Assembly: GCA_019689775.1 (NCBI GenBank)
Contig: JADGGV010000263.1
Span: 1-6,085 of the forward strand
Origin: Gemmatimonadota bacterium
Lineage (GTDB): Bacteria > Gemmatimonadota > Gemmatimonadetes > Longimicrobiales > RSA9
Length of the DNA: 6,085 bases
Direction: 5' to 3'
The translations under genes were made by a program, and so were the position numbers. The notes under the pieces were generated by a model. That model saw only the letters and a program-made list of their open reading frames with translations, was not told the origin of the DNA and made no database searches. Below are positions 1 through 6,048 of this stretch, in pieces (position 1 is the stretch's first letter; each line of letters starts with the position of its first letter).

Positions 1-1026
1 CCACTCCCCCGCTCCCCCACGCCGCCGTCGCGCGGCGCCGCCAGAGACGCCCTGCGCCTGGCCGCGCTGCTGCTCCTCCTGCTGGCCGCCTTCGTCGCCG
101 CGCTCGTGCTCGGCGCCGCCGAGCTGCCGCCGCGCGCCGTGCTGGCCGCGCTCCTCGGCGACGGCCCCGAGGCGGCCCGTACGATCGTCCTCGAGCTCCG
201 CCTGCCGCGCGCCGTCCTCGCCGCCACCGCCGGCGGCGCGCTCGCCCTCGCCGGGGCCGTCTTCCAGGCGCTGCTGCGCAACCCGCTGGCCGAGCCCTAC
301 ATCCTCGGCGTCTCCGGCGGCGCGGCGGTCGGCGCCGTCGCAGCCGTCGTGCTGGGCGGCCTCGCGATCGCCTCGTGGGTCGTGCCGCTCGCGGCGCTCG
401 CGGGCGCCGTCGTCGCCATCGTCGTCGTGCTGCGCATCGCGCTCGGCGTCGGGCGCGCGCTCGACGCCCGCGTGCTCCTCCTCGGCGGCGTCGTCGTCGG
501 CGCCTTCCTGAACGCGCTGATCCTGCTCCTCCTCACCCTGGCCGAGGGCGAGAGCTTCCGCTCGGCGATCTTCTGGATGATGGGGAGTCTGGCGGCGGCG
601 ACGTGGTCGACCGATCTCCTGCTCGCGGCGTACGTGATCCCCTCCGCCGCCGAGCTCGTCCTCCTTGCCCGCCCGCTCGACCTCCTCGCGCTGGGCGAGG
701 AGACCGCGCTCTACCTCGGCACGCGCGTCGAGCGCGTGAAGCTCGCGGCCTACCTCGTCGCCTCGCTCATGGTCGCGGCATCCGTGGCCGCGTGCGGCGT
801 CATCGGCTTCGTCGGCCTAATCGTCCCGCACGCGCTCCGGCTCCTCTGGGGGAGCGACCACCGCCGGCTCCTCCCGGCTTCCTTCTTGGCGGGCGCCGCG
901 TTCCTGCTCCTCGCCGACACGGCCGCGCGCACCGTCGCCGGCGCCACCGAGCTGCCGGTCGGCGTCGTCACCGCGCTCGTCGGCGTGCCGATCTTCGTGG
1001 TGCTGCTCACGCGGAGGCGCGCATGA
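1..1026 (+). CDS. FecCD/BtuC-family ABC transporter permease (5' end cut by window)
   Basis: This is an inner-membrane permease of a type II ABC importer for vitamin B12, haem or ferric siderophores; it would form the channel as a dimer and be driven by the ATPase encoded next. The frame is open from base 1 with no ATG, GTG or TTG before the GTG at 106. A first hydrophobic helix (about codons 18-38) lies upstream of that GTG, so 106 is not the true start and the gene begins before the window. The 341 visible residues are close to the family's usual 330-350, so little is missing. Family hallmarks, numbered from codon 1 of the window: RLPR at 67-70, a GGALALAGAVFQ helix followed by RNPLAEP at 93-99, GFVGLIVPH at 269-277, HRRLLP at 287-292, then the ADTAAR and ELPVGVVTALVGVPIF segments at the C terminus. 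The rest is strongly hydrophobic, consistent with about ten helices. The stop overlaps the next start (ATGA). The family is certain; the substrate is not. Confidence 0.93.
   Translation, partial: PLPRSPTPPSRGAARDALRLAALLLLLLAAFVAALVLGAAELPPRAVLAALLGDGPEAARTIVLELRLPRAVLAATAGGALALAGAVFQALLRNPLAEPYILGVSGGAAVGAVAAVVLGGLAIASWVVPLAALAGAVVAIVVVLRIALGVGRALDARVLLLGGVVVGAFLNALILLLLTLAEGESFRSAIFWMMGSLAAATWSTDLLLAAYVIPSAAELVLLARPLDLLALGEETALYLGTRVERVKLAAYLVASLMVAASVAACGVIGFVGLIVPHALRLLWGSDHRRLLPASFLAGAAFLLLADTAARTVAGATELPVGVVTALVGVPIFVVLLTRRRA
1013..1017 (+). promoter_or_regulatory. Shine-Dalgarno of the ABC ATPase gene
   Basis: GGAGG lies inside the end of the permease gene, 5 nt before the ATG at 1023. 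It fixes that ATG as the start and indicates translational coupling with the permease. The reading frame itself extends much further upstream, but that extension is an Arg/Pro-rich out-of-frame read of the permease. Confidence 0.75.
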
Positions 1027-1886
1027 GCCGAAGCGAGCCCACACAGGGCGGCGCCGTCCTCGAGGCGGCCGGGCTCGGGTTCCGCTACCCCGGAGCCGCG
1101 GCGCCCGCGCTGACGGACGTGGACCTGCGCGTGCTCCCGGGCGAGATCCGCGCGGTCCTCGGCCCGAACGGCTCCGGCAAGTCGACGCTGCTCCGGCTGC
1201 TGCTCGGCGTGCTCCGGCCGGACGCCGGCCGCGCGCTCTACCTCGGCCGTCCCGTCGCGGCGTGGCCGCGCCGCGAGCTGGCCGCGCGCGTCGGCGTCGT
1301 CCACCAGGCCGAGGAGGCCGTCTTCCCGATCACCGTGCGCGAGCTGGTCGCGATGGGCCGCTACCCGCATCTCGGCGCGTGGCGCGCCGCGGGGCCCGCG
1401 GACCGGCGCGCCGTCGAGCTGGCGCTCGAGCGCTGCGACGTCGCCCACCTCGCCGATCGCTCCGTCGCCACGCTCTCCGGCGGCGAGCGCCAGCGTGCGC
1501 GGCTGGCCCGCGCGCTCGCGCAGGAGCCCGAGACGCTCGTCCTCGACGAGCCCACGGCGTCGCTCGACATCCGCCACGAGATGCGGATCCTCGAGCTCGC
1601 CGCCGCGCTCGCCCGCGAGGCCGGCGTGACCGTGCTCCTCGTCACGCACAACCTCAACCTGGCGGCGCGCTACGCGGATCGGCTCCTCCTCCTCGACCGC
1701 GGCCGCGTCGCCGCCGAGGGGCCGCCGCGCGCGGTCGTGACCCGCGATACGATCGAGCGGGTCTACGGCTGGCCCGTCGCCATCACCGAGCATCCGGGGC
1801 CCGGCCGCGACGCCGGCGCCCCCCAGGTCGTCGCCCTCGCCGGCCGCTCCGCGCCGGCGCCCTCCAACGTCACGGAGAACCCATGA
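1023..1886 (+). CDS. ABC transporter ATP-binding protein (BtuD/FecE/HmuV type)
   Basis: This is the cytoplasmic ATPase that powers the preceding permease; 287 aa, slightly longer than the usual 250-270. All the catalytic elements are visible: Walker A GPNGSGKST at 47-55, Q-loop Gln95, signature LSGGERQR at 151-158, Walker B LVLDEP at 172-177 with catalytic Glu176, D-loop SLD at 180-182, and switch His209 in VLLVTHNLN. The segment VRELVAMGRYPHLG at 105-118 is typical of the iron-siderophore/haem/B12 importer ATPases. The C-terminal 40 or so residues, after TIERVYGWPV, form a Pro/Ala/Gly-rich tail of no recognised function. The start is set by ATG 1023 with a GGAGG just upstream and an ATGA overlap with the permease stop. 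Its own stop overlaps the receptor start in the same way. Expected complex: two permeases plus two ATPases. The ligand is unassigned; a corrinoid is favoured only from context. Confidence 0.96.
   Translation: MSRSEPTQGGAVLEAAGLGFRYPGAAAPALTDVDLRVLPGEIRAVLGPNGSGKSTLLRLLLGVLRPDAGRALYLGRPVAAWPRRELAARVGVVHQAEEAVFPITVRELVAMGRYPHLGAWRAAGPADRRAVELALERCDVAHLADRSVATLSGGERQRARLARALAQEPETLVLDEPTASLDIRHEMRILELAAALAREAGVTVLLVTHNLNLAARYADRLLLLDRGRVAAEGPPRAVVTRDTIERVYGWPVAITEHPGPGRDAGAPQVVALAGRSAPAPSNVTENP
1874..1877 (+). promoter_or_regulatory. Shine-Dalgarno of the TonB receptor gene
   Basis: GGAG lies 5 nt before the ATG at 1883, within the last codons of the ATPase gene. It supports ATG 1883 as the receptor start, which is also where a signal peptide begins, and translational coupling through the ATGA overlap. 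Confidence 0.7.
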
Positions 1887-3907
1887 CCGATCGCTCCCGG
1901 CAGCGCTGCGGCCTTGCCGGCGCGGCCCTTCTCGGGCTGCTCGCCGCCACACCCCTTTCCGCCCAACAGGCGCCGGACACCGTGCGCCTGGACGAGCTCG
2001 TCGTCACCGCGACGCGCCTCCCGCGCTCGCGCGAGGCCTCCCCGCTCTCGACCAGCGTGGTCACGGGTGCGGAGCTCCGCGCGCGCGGCATCCGCACGGT
2101 CGCCGATGCGCTCCGCACGCTCCCCGGCGCGGCGGTCGTCCAGCCGGGTCCGTTCGGCGGTGTGACGTCGCTCTTCGTGCGCGGCGGCGAGAGCGACTAC
2201 GTGAAGGTCCTCGTCGACGGCGTCCCGGTGAACGCCGCCGGCGGTGCGTTCGACTTCGCGAACCTGAGCACCGTCAACGTCGAGCGCATCGAGGTGGTGC
2301 GCGGCCCGGGCAGCGTGCTCTACGGCTCGGACGCGGTCACGGGCGTGGTGCAGATCTTCACCCGGGATGGCGGAAAGCCGCGCCTGAACGGCAGCTACCG
2401 CCGCGGCTGGGCGCCCCGCTTCGACGCGCCCGAGGCCGCCGCCGACGGGCATTACGGCACCGGCGCGTGGAACGTCGACCTCTCCTCGGGCCGCGGCTCC
2501 ACGCGCTACTCGGTCGGCTACGGCCGCTTCGACACGGACGGCGGCTACGCGTTCAACGGCGGCCACGTGAACACGACGCTGAGCGGCCGCCTCTCGCTCC
2601 GCCCCGACTCCGCGTCCGATCTGGCATTCACGCTCCGCCGCACCGCCGGCGTCTTCCACTTCCCGACCGACGGCGGCGGTCACGTGCTGGACCGCAACCA
2701 GTTCAACCGCAACGAGGCGTGGACGCTCGGGCTGGACGGCGGGACGCGCTTGTCGAACCGCGTCGAGGCGCGCGTCCTGCTGGCCAGCAACACCACGAAT
2801 GCGACGTTCGGCGACGCCCCCGACTCCCCCGCCGACACGCTGGGCTTCTACGCCTCCGCGAGCGAGGCGAGCGGCTACCGCCGCAGCGCCGACGTGCGGC
2901 TGAACATCCGGCCGCGCGCCGCCACGATCGTCACGCTCGGCGCCGTCCTCGAGCGCGAGCACGAGCGCTCCTCCAGCAGCTACAGCAGCCAGTTCGGCCC
3001 GGGCGCCGACTCCGCCGACGTCCGCCGCGAGGACCGCGGCTACTACGCCCAGCTCCTGACCGAGGCCGGCCCGCTCGCGCTCACCGCCGGCGCGCGCCTC
3101 GACGACAGCGACCGCTTCGGCCGGTTCACGACCTGGCGCGCCGGCGCCACGCTCCACCCGTTCGGCGGTACGCGCCTCCGCGCCGCCGCCGGCACGGCGT
3201 TCAAGGAGCCGACGTTCTACGAGAACTTCGCCCGCGGCTTCGTGCGCGGGAACCCGGACCTGGCGCCCGAGCGCAGCCGGAGCTGGGAGGTCGGCGCCGA
3301 GCAGCGCCTCTCCCATGACCACCTCGCGCTTCAGGCCACCTACTTCGCCCAGCGCTTCCGCGACCTCATCCAGTACCGCGGCGACGCGCCCGCCGACGAG
3401 CCCAGCTACGTCAACCTCGGCGGCGCCCGCGCCGACGGCCTCGAGGCCACCGCCGAGCTGACCGCGGCCAACGGTCGCGTCCACGTCGCCGCCGGTTACA
3501 CGCACCTGGACACGAAGGTCACCCGCGAGGGCGCGGGCGGCGACCCGACGTTCGTCGCCGGGCAGCGCCTGGTCCGCCGCCCCGCGAACAGCGGGTTCCT
3601 GACCGGGTCCTGGGCGCGCCCGGCCGGCGGCGCCCTCTCCGCCACGATCACGCGCGTCGGCGAGCGCGACGACATCGACTACTCCGACCCGTCGCTCTAT
3701 CCCGCGCCGCGGGTGAGGCTGCCGGCCTACACGCGCGTCGACGTCTCCGGCGAGCTCCCCGTCTGGCCGATGAGCGCCGGCCGCCTCGGCCTCGTGCTCA
3801 CCGCCGCCGTCGAGAACCTCTTCGACCAGAGCTACCGCGACATCGCGAACTTCCCCGCCCGCGGCCGCACGATCTACGTCGGCGCCCGCGTCGGCACCGG
3901 GTACTGA
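1883..3907 (+). CDS. btuB: TonB-dependent outer-membrane receptor, BtuB-like
   Basis: This outer-membrane gated channel imports a scarce chelate using energy from TonB-ExbBD, handing it to the ABC importer encoded just upstream. It has 674 aa. Residues 1-27 form a Sec signal peptide: a basic N terminus (RSRQR), a hydrophobic core (LAGAALLGLLAA) and a likely cleavage after LSA before QQ. A TonB-box-like DELVVTATR lies at 37-45. The plug domain, about 48-161, includes VADALRTLPGAAVV, LFVRGGESDYVKVLVDGVPVN at 97-117 and IEVVRGPGSVLYGSDAVTGVVQIFTR ending at 161, the conserved BtuB/COG4206-type plug layout. The remaining 510 or so residues are amphipathic, aromatic-rich beta-barrel strands, with a VENLFDQSYRDI motif near the end and a terminal Tyr as in many barrels. 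E. coli BtuB is about 614 aa, so this barrel has longer loops. The BtuB name reflects plug similarity and context; haem or siderophore receptors of this family look alike. Confidence 0.9.
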   Translation: MTDRSRQRCGLAGAALLGLLAATPLSAQQAPDTVRLDELVVTATRLPRSREASPLSTSVVTGAELRARGIRTVADALRTLPGAAVVQPGPFGGVTSLFVRGGESDYVKVLVDGVPVNAAGGAFDFANLSTVNVERIEVVRGPGSVLYGSDAVTGVVQIFTRDGGKPRLNGSYRRGWAPRFDAPEAAADGHYGTGAWNVDLSSGRGSTRYSVGYGRFDTDGGYAFNGGHVNTTLSGRLSLRPDSASDLAFTLRRTAGVFHFPTDGGGHVLDRNQFNRNEAWTLGLDGGTRLSNRVEARVLLASNTTNATFGDAPDSPADTLGFYASASEASGYRRSADVRLNIRPRAATIVTLGAVLEREHERSSSSYSSQFGPGADSADVRREDRGYYAQLLTEAGPLALTAGARLDDSDRFGRFTTWRAGATLHPFGGTRLRAAAGTAFKEPTFYENFARGFVRGNPDLAPERSRSWEVGAEQRLSHDHLALQATYFAQRFRDLIQYRGDAPADEPSYVNLGGARADGLEATAELTAANGRVHVAAGYTHLDTKVTREGAGGDPTFVAGQRLVRRPANSGFLTGSWARPAGGALSATITRVGERDDIDYSDPSLYPAPRVRLPAYTRVDVSGELPVWPMSAGRLGLVLTAAVENLFDQSYRDIANFPARGRTIYVGARVGTGY

Positions 3908-3914
3908 CCGGCCC

Positions 3915-4778
3915 GTGGAACGCTCGCTTCCCTACCGTGAGCCGCTCCCCTGGGAGCGGCTCCTCGCCTTCCTCGGCGCCCGCGCCATCCCCGGCGTCGA
4001 GGCCGTCGAGGACGGCGCGTACCTCCGGACGATCGAGCTTGACGGCCACCGCGGGTGGGTCGCCGTCCGCGCCGCGCCCGCCGCCGCCGCGCTCGTCGCG
4101 CGCCTCTCGCCCACCCTCGCTCCCGTGGGCGACGCCGTGGCCGCCCGTCTCCGGCGCTTGTTCGACCTCGACGCCGACCCCACCGCCGTCGCCGCGAGGC
4201 TCGGCGCCGACCCGCTCCTCGGCCCGCACGTGCGGCGCACTCCCGGGCTCCGCGTCCCCGGCGCCATCGATGGCTTCGAGCTCGCGCTGCGCGCCATCCT
4301 CGGCCAGCAGGTCAGCGTCGCCGCCGCGCGCACGCTCGCCGGCCGCTTCGCCGAGCGCTTCGGCGAGGCCGCCGGGCTCGAGGGATCCCCGCTGCGCCGC
4401 CTCATGGTCCGCCCCGAGGTGCTCGCCGCCGCGGAGCGCACCGAGCTGCTCGCGCTCGGCATCACCGGCGCGCGCGCCGACACGATCCTCGCGCTCGCCC
4501 GCGCCGTCGCCGAAGGCGCGCTCCGCCTCGAGCCCGACGGCGACATCGACGCGACGCTCGCCGCGCTGCGCCGCATCCGCGGCATCGGCCCGTGGACGGC
4601 GCAGTACGTCGCCATGCGCGCGCTGCGCCATCCCGACGCGTTCCCCGCCGGGGACCTCGGACTCAGAAAGGCGATCGGGGATGGTGCGAGGCTGGAGGAG
4701 GTGCAGGAGCGGTGGCGGCCGTTCCGCGCCTACGCGGCGCTCTACCTCTGGGAGAGTCTTTCGGCGCCGGAGCGCTGA
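3915..4778 (+). CDS. alkA: DNA-3-methyladenine glycosylase II (AlkA type)
   Basis: This base-excision-repair glycosylase should remove alkylated purines such as 3-methyladenine from DNA, leaving abasic sites. It has 287 aa, close to the 282 of E. coli AlkA. The N-terminal AlkA_N-like domain (about 7-115) starts with the typical YREPLPWERLLAFLGARAIPGVE pattern. The HhH-GPD domain follows: FELALRAILGQQVSV at 121-135, the helix-hairpin-helix RRIRGIGPWTAQYVAMRAL at 219-237, then DAFPAGDLGLRKA, whose Asp247 matches the catalytic Asp of the family. No Fe-S cysteine cluster is present, as expected for AlkA. The GTG start leaves only six residues before the conserved Tyr-Arg, so it fits well. No clear Shine-Dalgarno precedes it; the start is 7 nt after the receptor stop, so reinitiation or coupling is plausible. 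No Ada or methyltransferase gene is visible. Family and active site are clear; a link to the uptake operon is only positional. Confidence 0.94.
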   Translation: MERSLPYREPLPWERLLAFLGARAIPGVEAVEDGAYLRTIELDGHRGWVAVRAAPAAAALVARLSPTLAPVGDAVAARLRRLFDLDADPTAVAARLGADPLLGPHVRRTPGLRVPGAIDGFELALRAILGQQVSVAAARTLAGRFAERFGEAAGLEGSPLRRLMVRPEVLAAAERTELLALGITGARADTILALARAVAEGALRLEPDGDIDATLAALRRIRGIGPWTAQYVAMRALRHPDAFPAGDLGLRKAIGDGARLEEVQERWRPFRAYAALYLWESLSAPER

Positions 4779-4932
4779 CGCTGCCACGCCCGGCGCGCCG
4801 GCGGCGCGGGCTGTTCGCGCGCGAGCACCGGCGCCCCGGCGGCGTGGCGCCGCGGGCCAGCCGGCCACGAGCGCGGCCGCCCGGCGTCCCGTCGGCACGC
4901 GAGATCCCGCAGACCGAGCGAGCGCCTCTGAG
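4779..4932. other. Convergent intergenic gap, no classical terminator
   Basis: This 154-nt gap separates the convergent alkA and DUF71 genes. It holds a 12-nt palindrome CCGGCGCGCCGG at 4790-4801 and a possible hairpin with arms CGGCGCC at 4829-4835 and GGCGCCG at 4846-4852 around a 10-nt loop. Neither is followed by a T-run on either strand, so they are weak terminator candidates at best. No open frame with recognisable protein character is present. Confidence 0.6.
4829..4852. terminator. Possible GC-only hairpin between convergent genes
   Basis: There is a 7-bp perfect stem (CGGCGCC / GGCGCCG) with a 10-nt loop, 50 nt after the alkA stop and about 80 nt after the DUF71 stop. The position would suit a shared bidirectional terminator, but there is no U-tract and short GC stems arise by chance in DNA this GC-rich. 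Confidence 0.2.
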
Positions 4933-5583
4933 CTAAACCGGCACGAGATCCTGGATCCGGTGCCCCTCGATCTCGAGGATGCCGCCCGCCTCGCACGCCA
5001 CGGCGTGGCGGAACAGCGGACCGTCGTAGGTGAAGGTGTGGTACTCGCCTCGCTCCCCGGCCGGGTCCACACCTTCGGTGCGACGCAGCTCCTCCAGCAG
5101 CGCCGCGTCCAGCACCCGGCCGAGCCACTCGGGCCGCCCCAGCTCGAGGTTCACGCTCACGATCCGCGCCCGGTACCCGCGCGCGACCAGCTCGGCCGCC
5201 GCATCCGCGGGCGGCGTGCCCCAGAGCGGCTCCAGGTGCCGGAACCCGCGCGCCGTCGTCCGCTCCTCGTACCACGCGCGGACGTCCGCCAGGTGGAGGT
5301 TGCCGAAGAGGATCGCCTCGACGCCCCGGACCCGCAGCGCGTCGAGGATCCGCAGCAGCTCCGCCTCGAAGTCCGCGGGGTGCGTCCGCCCCTCCACCAG
5401 CTCCAGCCCCAGCGCCGCCGCCTGACGTGCAATCAGCTCCCGCCTCACGCCGTGGAACCGGACGAGCCCCGTCGTGCCCTCGTGGATGGTGAACAGGTAG
5501 CGCACGTCCAGCCCCTGCCGCACGGCGCGGTCCAGCGCCAGCGTCGCATCCTTCCCGCCACTCCACCCCAGCGCGCAGAGCAT
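4933..5583 (-). CDS. DUF71/COG2102 PP-loop ATPase (Dph6-like, ATP_bind_4)
   Basis: This is an ATP-pyrophosphatase-fold protein of the family often labelled diphthine-ammonia ligase. It has 216 aa, the usual length. The PP-loop SGGKD sits at residues 8-12 directly after the start (MLCALGW). Further family signatures: a Q-A-x-x-LG-x-x-L segment at 54-62, FGNLHLADVRAWYEE at 93-107, PLWGTP at 119-124 and the C-terminal GERGEYHTFTYDGPLF at 176-191. The related proteins I recall carry DPCGE before this last motif; here it is DPAGE, so the Cys is replaced. ATG 5583 was chosen because it places the PP-loop at the N terminus and has a G-rich ribosome-binding site. The frame stays open to 5802, but that extension has no family similarity and spans a hairpin. 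Bacteria lack diphthamide, so Dph6 activity is unlikely. A B12-salvage role proposed for one DUF71 subgroup fits the BtuB/BtuC-like neighbours, although this gene is transcribed separately and convergently. Confidence 0.9.
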   Translation of the reverse strand: MLCALGWSGGKDATLALDRAVRQGLDVRYLFTIHEGTTGLVRFHGVRRELIARQAAALGLELVEGRTHPADFEAELLRILDALRVRGVEAILFGNLHLADVRAWYEERTTARGFRHLEPLWGTPPADAAAELVARGYRARIVSVNLELGRPEWLGRVLDAALLEELRRTEGVDPAGERGEYHTFTYDGPLFRHAVACEAGGILEIEGHRIQDLVPV

Positions 5584-5587
5584 CTGG

Positions 5588-5594
5588 TCCCCCC
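5588..5594 (-). promoter_or_regulatory. Shine-Dalgarno of the DUF71 gene
   Basis: On the - strand GGGGGGA lies 4 nt before the ATG at 5583-5581. It decides between this start and longer in-frame alternatives up to 5802, and it sits between the start codon and the hairpin at 5604-5630. Confidence 0.55.
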
Positions 5595-5603
5595 GGAAAT
5601 GAC

Positions 5604-5630
5604 GAGGCCCCCGCACGTCGCGGGGGCCTC
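5604..5630. promoter_or_regulatory. Perfect 11-bp GC hairpin in the DUF71 leader
   Basis: Left arm GAGGCCCCCGC at 5604-5614, loop ACGTC, right arm GCGGGGGCCTC at 5620-5630: no mismatch, nine of eleven pairs G-C. On the - strand it ends 20 nt before the ATG of the DUF71 gene and 9 nt before its G-run. No T-run follows on the - strand (GTCATTTCC), and only a short CCTTTG about 10 nt downstream on the + strand, so it is not a textbook intrinsic terminator. It could be a leader attenuator, an mRNA-stabilising structure or a terminator lacking its U-tract. Confidence 0.6.
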
Positions 5631-5632
5631 CA

Positions 5633-5662
5633 CCTGCGCCTTTGACTGGCCCGGCGCGCAGG
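5633..5662. other. Weak second hairpin next to the leader hairpin
   Basis: CCTGCGC at 5633-5639 pairs perfectly with GCGCAGG at 5656-5662 across a 16-nt loop. It directly abuts the stronger hairpin on its promoter-proximal side (for - strand transcription). It may be part of a folded leader, or chance in GC-rich DNA. Confidence 0.3.
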
Positions 5663-5670
5663 TCCGGCCG

Positions 5671-5729
5671 CACCGGGTCGAGCCCGGCCGCCGGGGCAGG
5701 CGCGACCGACCGGATCCCCCGACCCGGTG
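5671..5729. repeat. 10-bp inverted repeat in the DUF71 upstream region
   Basis: CACCGGGTCG at 5671-5680 is exactly complementary in inverted orientation to CGACCCGGTG at 5720-5729, with 39 nt between. The arms do not extend beyond 10 bp. They could form a long-range stem in a leader transcript or be two half-sites of a DNA-binding protein; no known site was recognised. Confidence 0.45.
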
Positions 5730-5765
5730 ATCGCGCCACCTTTTCCAAAACGCGCCAGCCCCCTA

Positions 5766-5776
5766 GTGTCTGACAC
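5766..5776. promoter_or_regulatory. Short dyad GTGTC-T-GACAC, possible operator
   Basis: GTGTC and GACAC flank a single T, in a locally less GC-rich patch (CTAGTGTCTGACACG) about 190 nt upstream of the DUF71 start and 25 nt from the repeat element. The symmetry suits a dimeric regulator or a boundary sequence of the repeat. No cognate regulator is visible in the window. Confidence 0.3.
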
Positions 5777-5800
5777 GCCCGGCCGCCGCCGGAAAACAGC

Positions 5801-5829
5801 ATTTAACCACGGAGAGCACAGAGGCCTCA
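5801..5829 (+). repeat. Left terminal inverted repeat of the element
   Basis: It begins ATTTAACCACGGAG and contains CACAGAGG at 5817-5824. It pairs imperfectly with the sequence at 6049-6085. Confidence 0.6.
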
Positions 5830-5900
5830 GAGCGCGGGGGGAGCCGGCGTGGCGGCGGACGCATACACGTCGGAGTTGGATCCCGGGCTGCGCCGCCTAC

Positions 5901-6020
5901 GACGCGAGAGACGTTCTGCCGGCATCGTACCGGTGACCCGCGTCCCACCGGTTCGGCTCCAACGCGAGGAACGATTCAGTGTCGGTTTCACCGGGGACCC
6001 GCCTCCCACCCGGACCCCGC
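5901..6020 (+). repeat. Imperfect 60-bp tandem repeat, two units
   Basis: Unit 1 (5901-5960) and unit 2 (5961-6020) align with a one-base shift. Both begin with ACGCGAG (5902 and 5962), and both carry ACCGGNGACCCGCNTCCCACC (5929 and 5990). The middle parts are more diverged. The repeat lies wholly inside the element and has no coding character. Confidence 0.5.
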
Positions 6021-6048
6021 CGCCTGCACCGCCCAGTCCTCCGTACCC

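Noticed and set aside
106..1026. GTG at 106 as the true start of the permease
   Set aside because: It would remove the first membrane helix, which is encoded in the open frame upstream (codons 18-38); the true start must lie before base 1.
750..1952. 400-codon - strand open frame opposite the permease and ATPase genes
   Set aside because: No recognisable motifs; it is a shadow of two well-supported genes.
1763..3505. Long - strand open frame (580 codons) opposite the receptor gene
   Set aside because: It is rich in Ala/Gly/Arg/Val with no family motif, and lies opposite a gene with clear domains; GC-rich codon use produces such shadows.
5584..5760. Cobalamin riboswitch upstream of the DUF71 gene
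   Set aside because: I looked for the B12-box and the conserved GCCACTG-like and GGTG-AA-TCC core elements on the - strand and did not find them. Infernal against the Rfam cobalamin family would settle it.
4742..5776. 344-codon - strand frame overlapping the DUF71 gene
   Set aside because: It is out of frame with the conserved PP-loop protein and has a low-complexity Gly/Ala/Arg composition.
5584..5802. N-terminal extension of the DUF71 protein to a start at 5802
   Set aside because: The extension lacks family similarity, crosses a perfect hairpin, and the PP-loop normally sits at the very N terminus; ATG 5583 has its own ribosome-binding site.
5827..6009. Small - strand open frames within the repeat element
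   Set aside because: They are short, Arg/Pro/Ser-rich, without a convincing ribosome-binding site, and lie across an imperfect tandem repeat.
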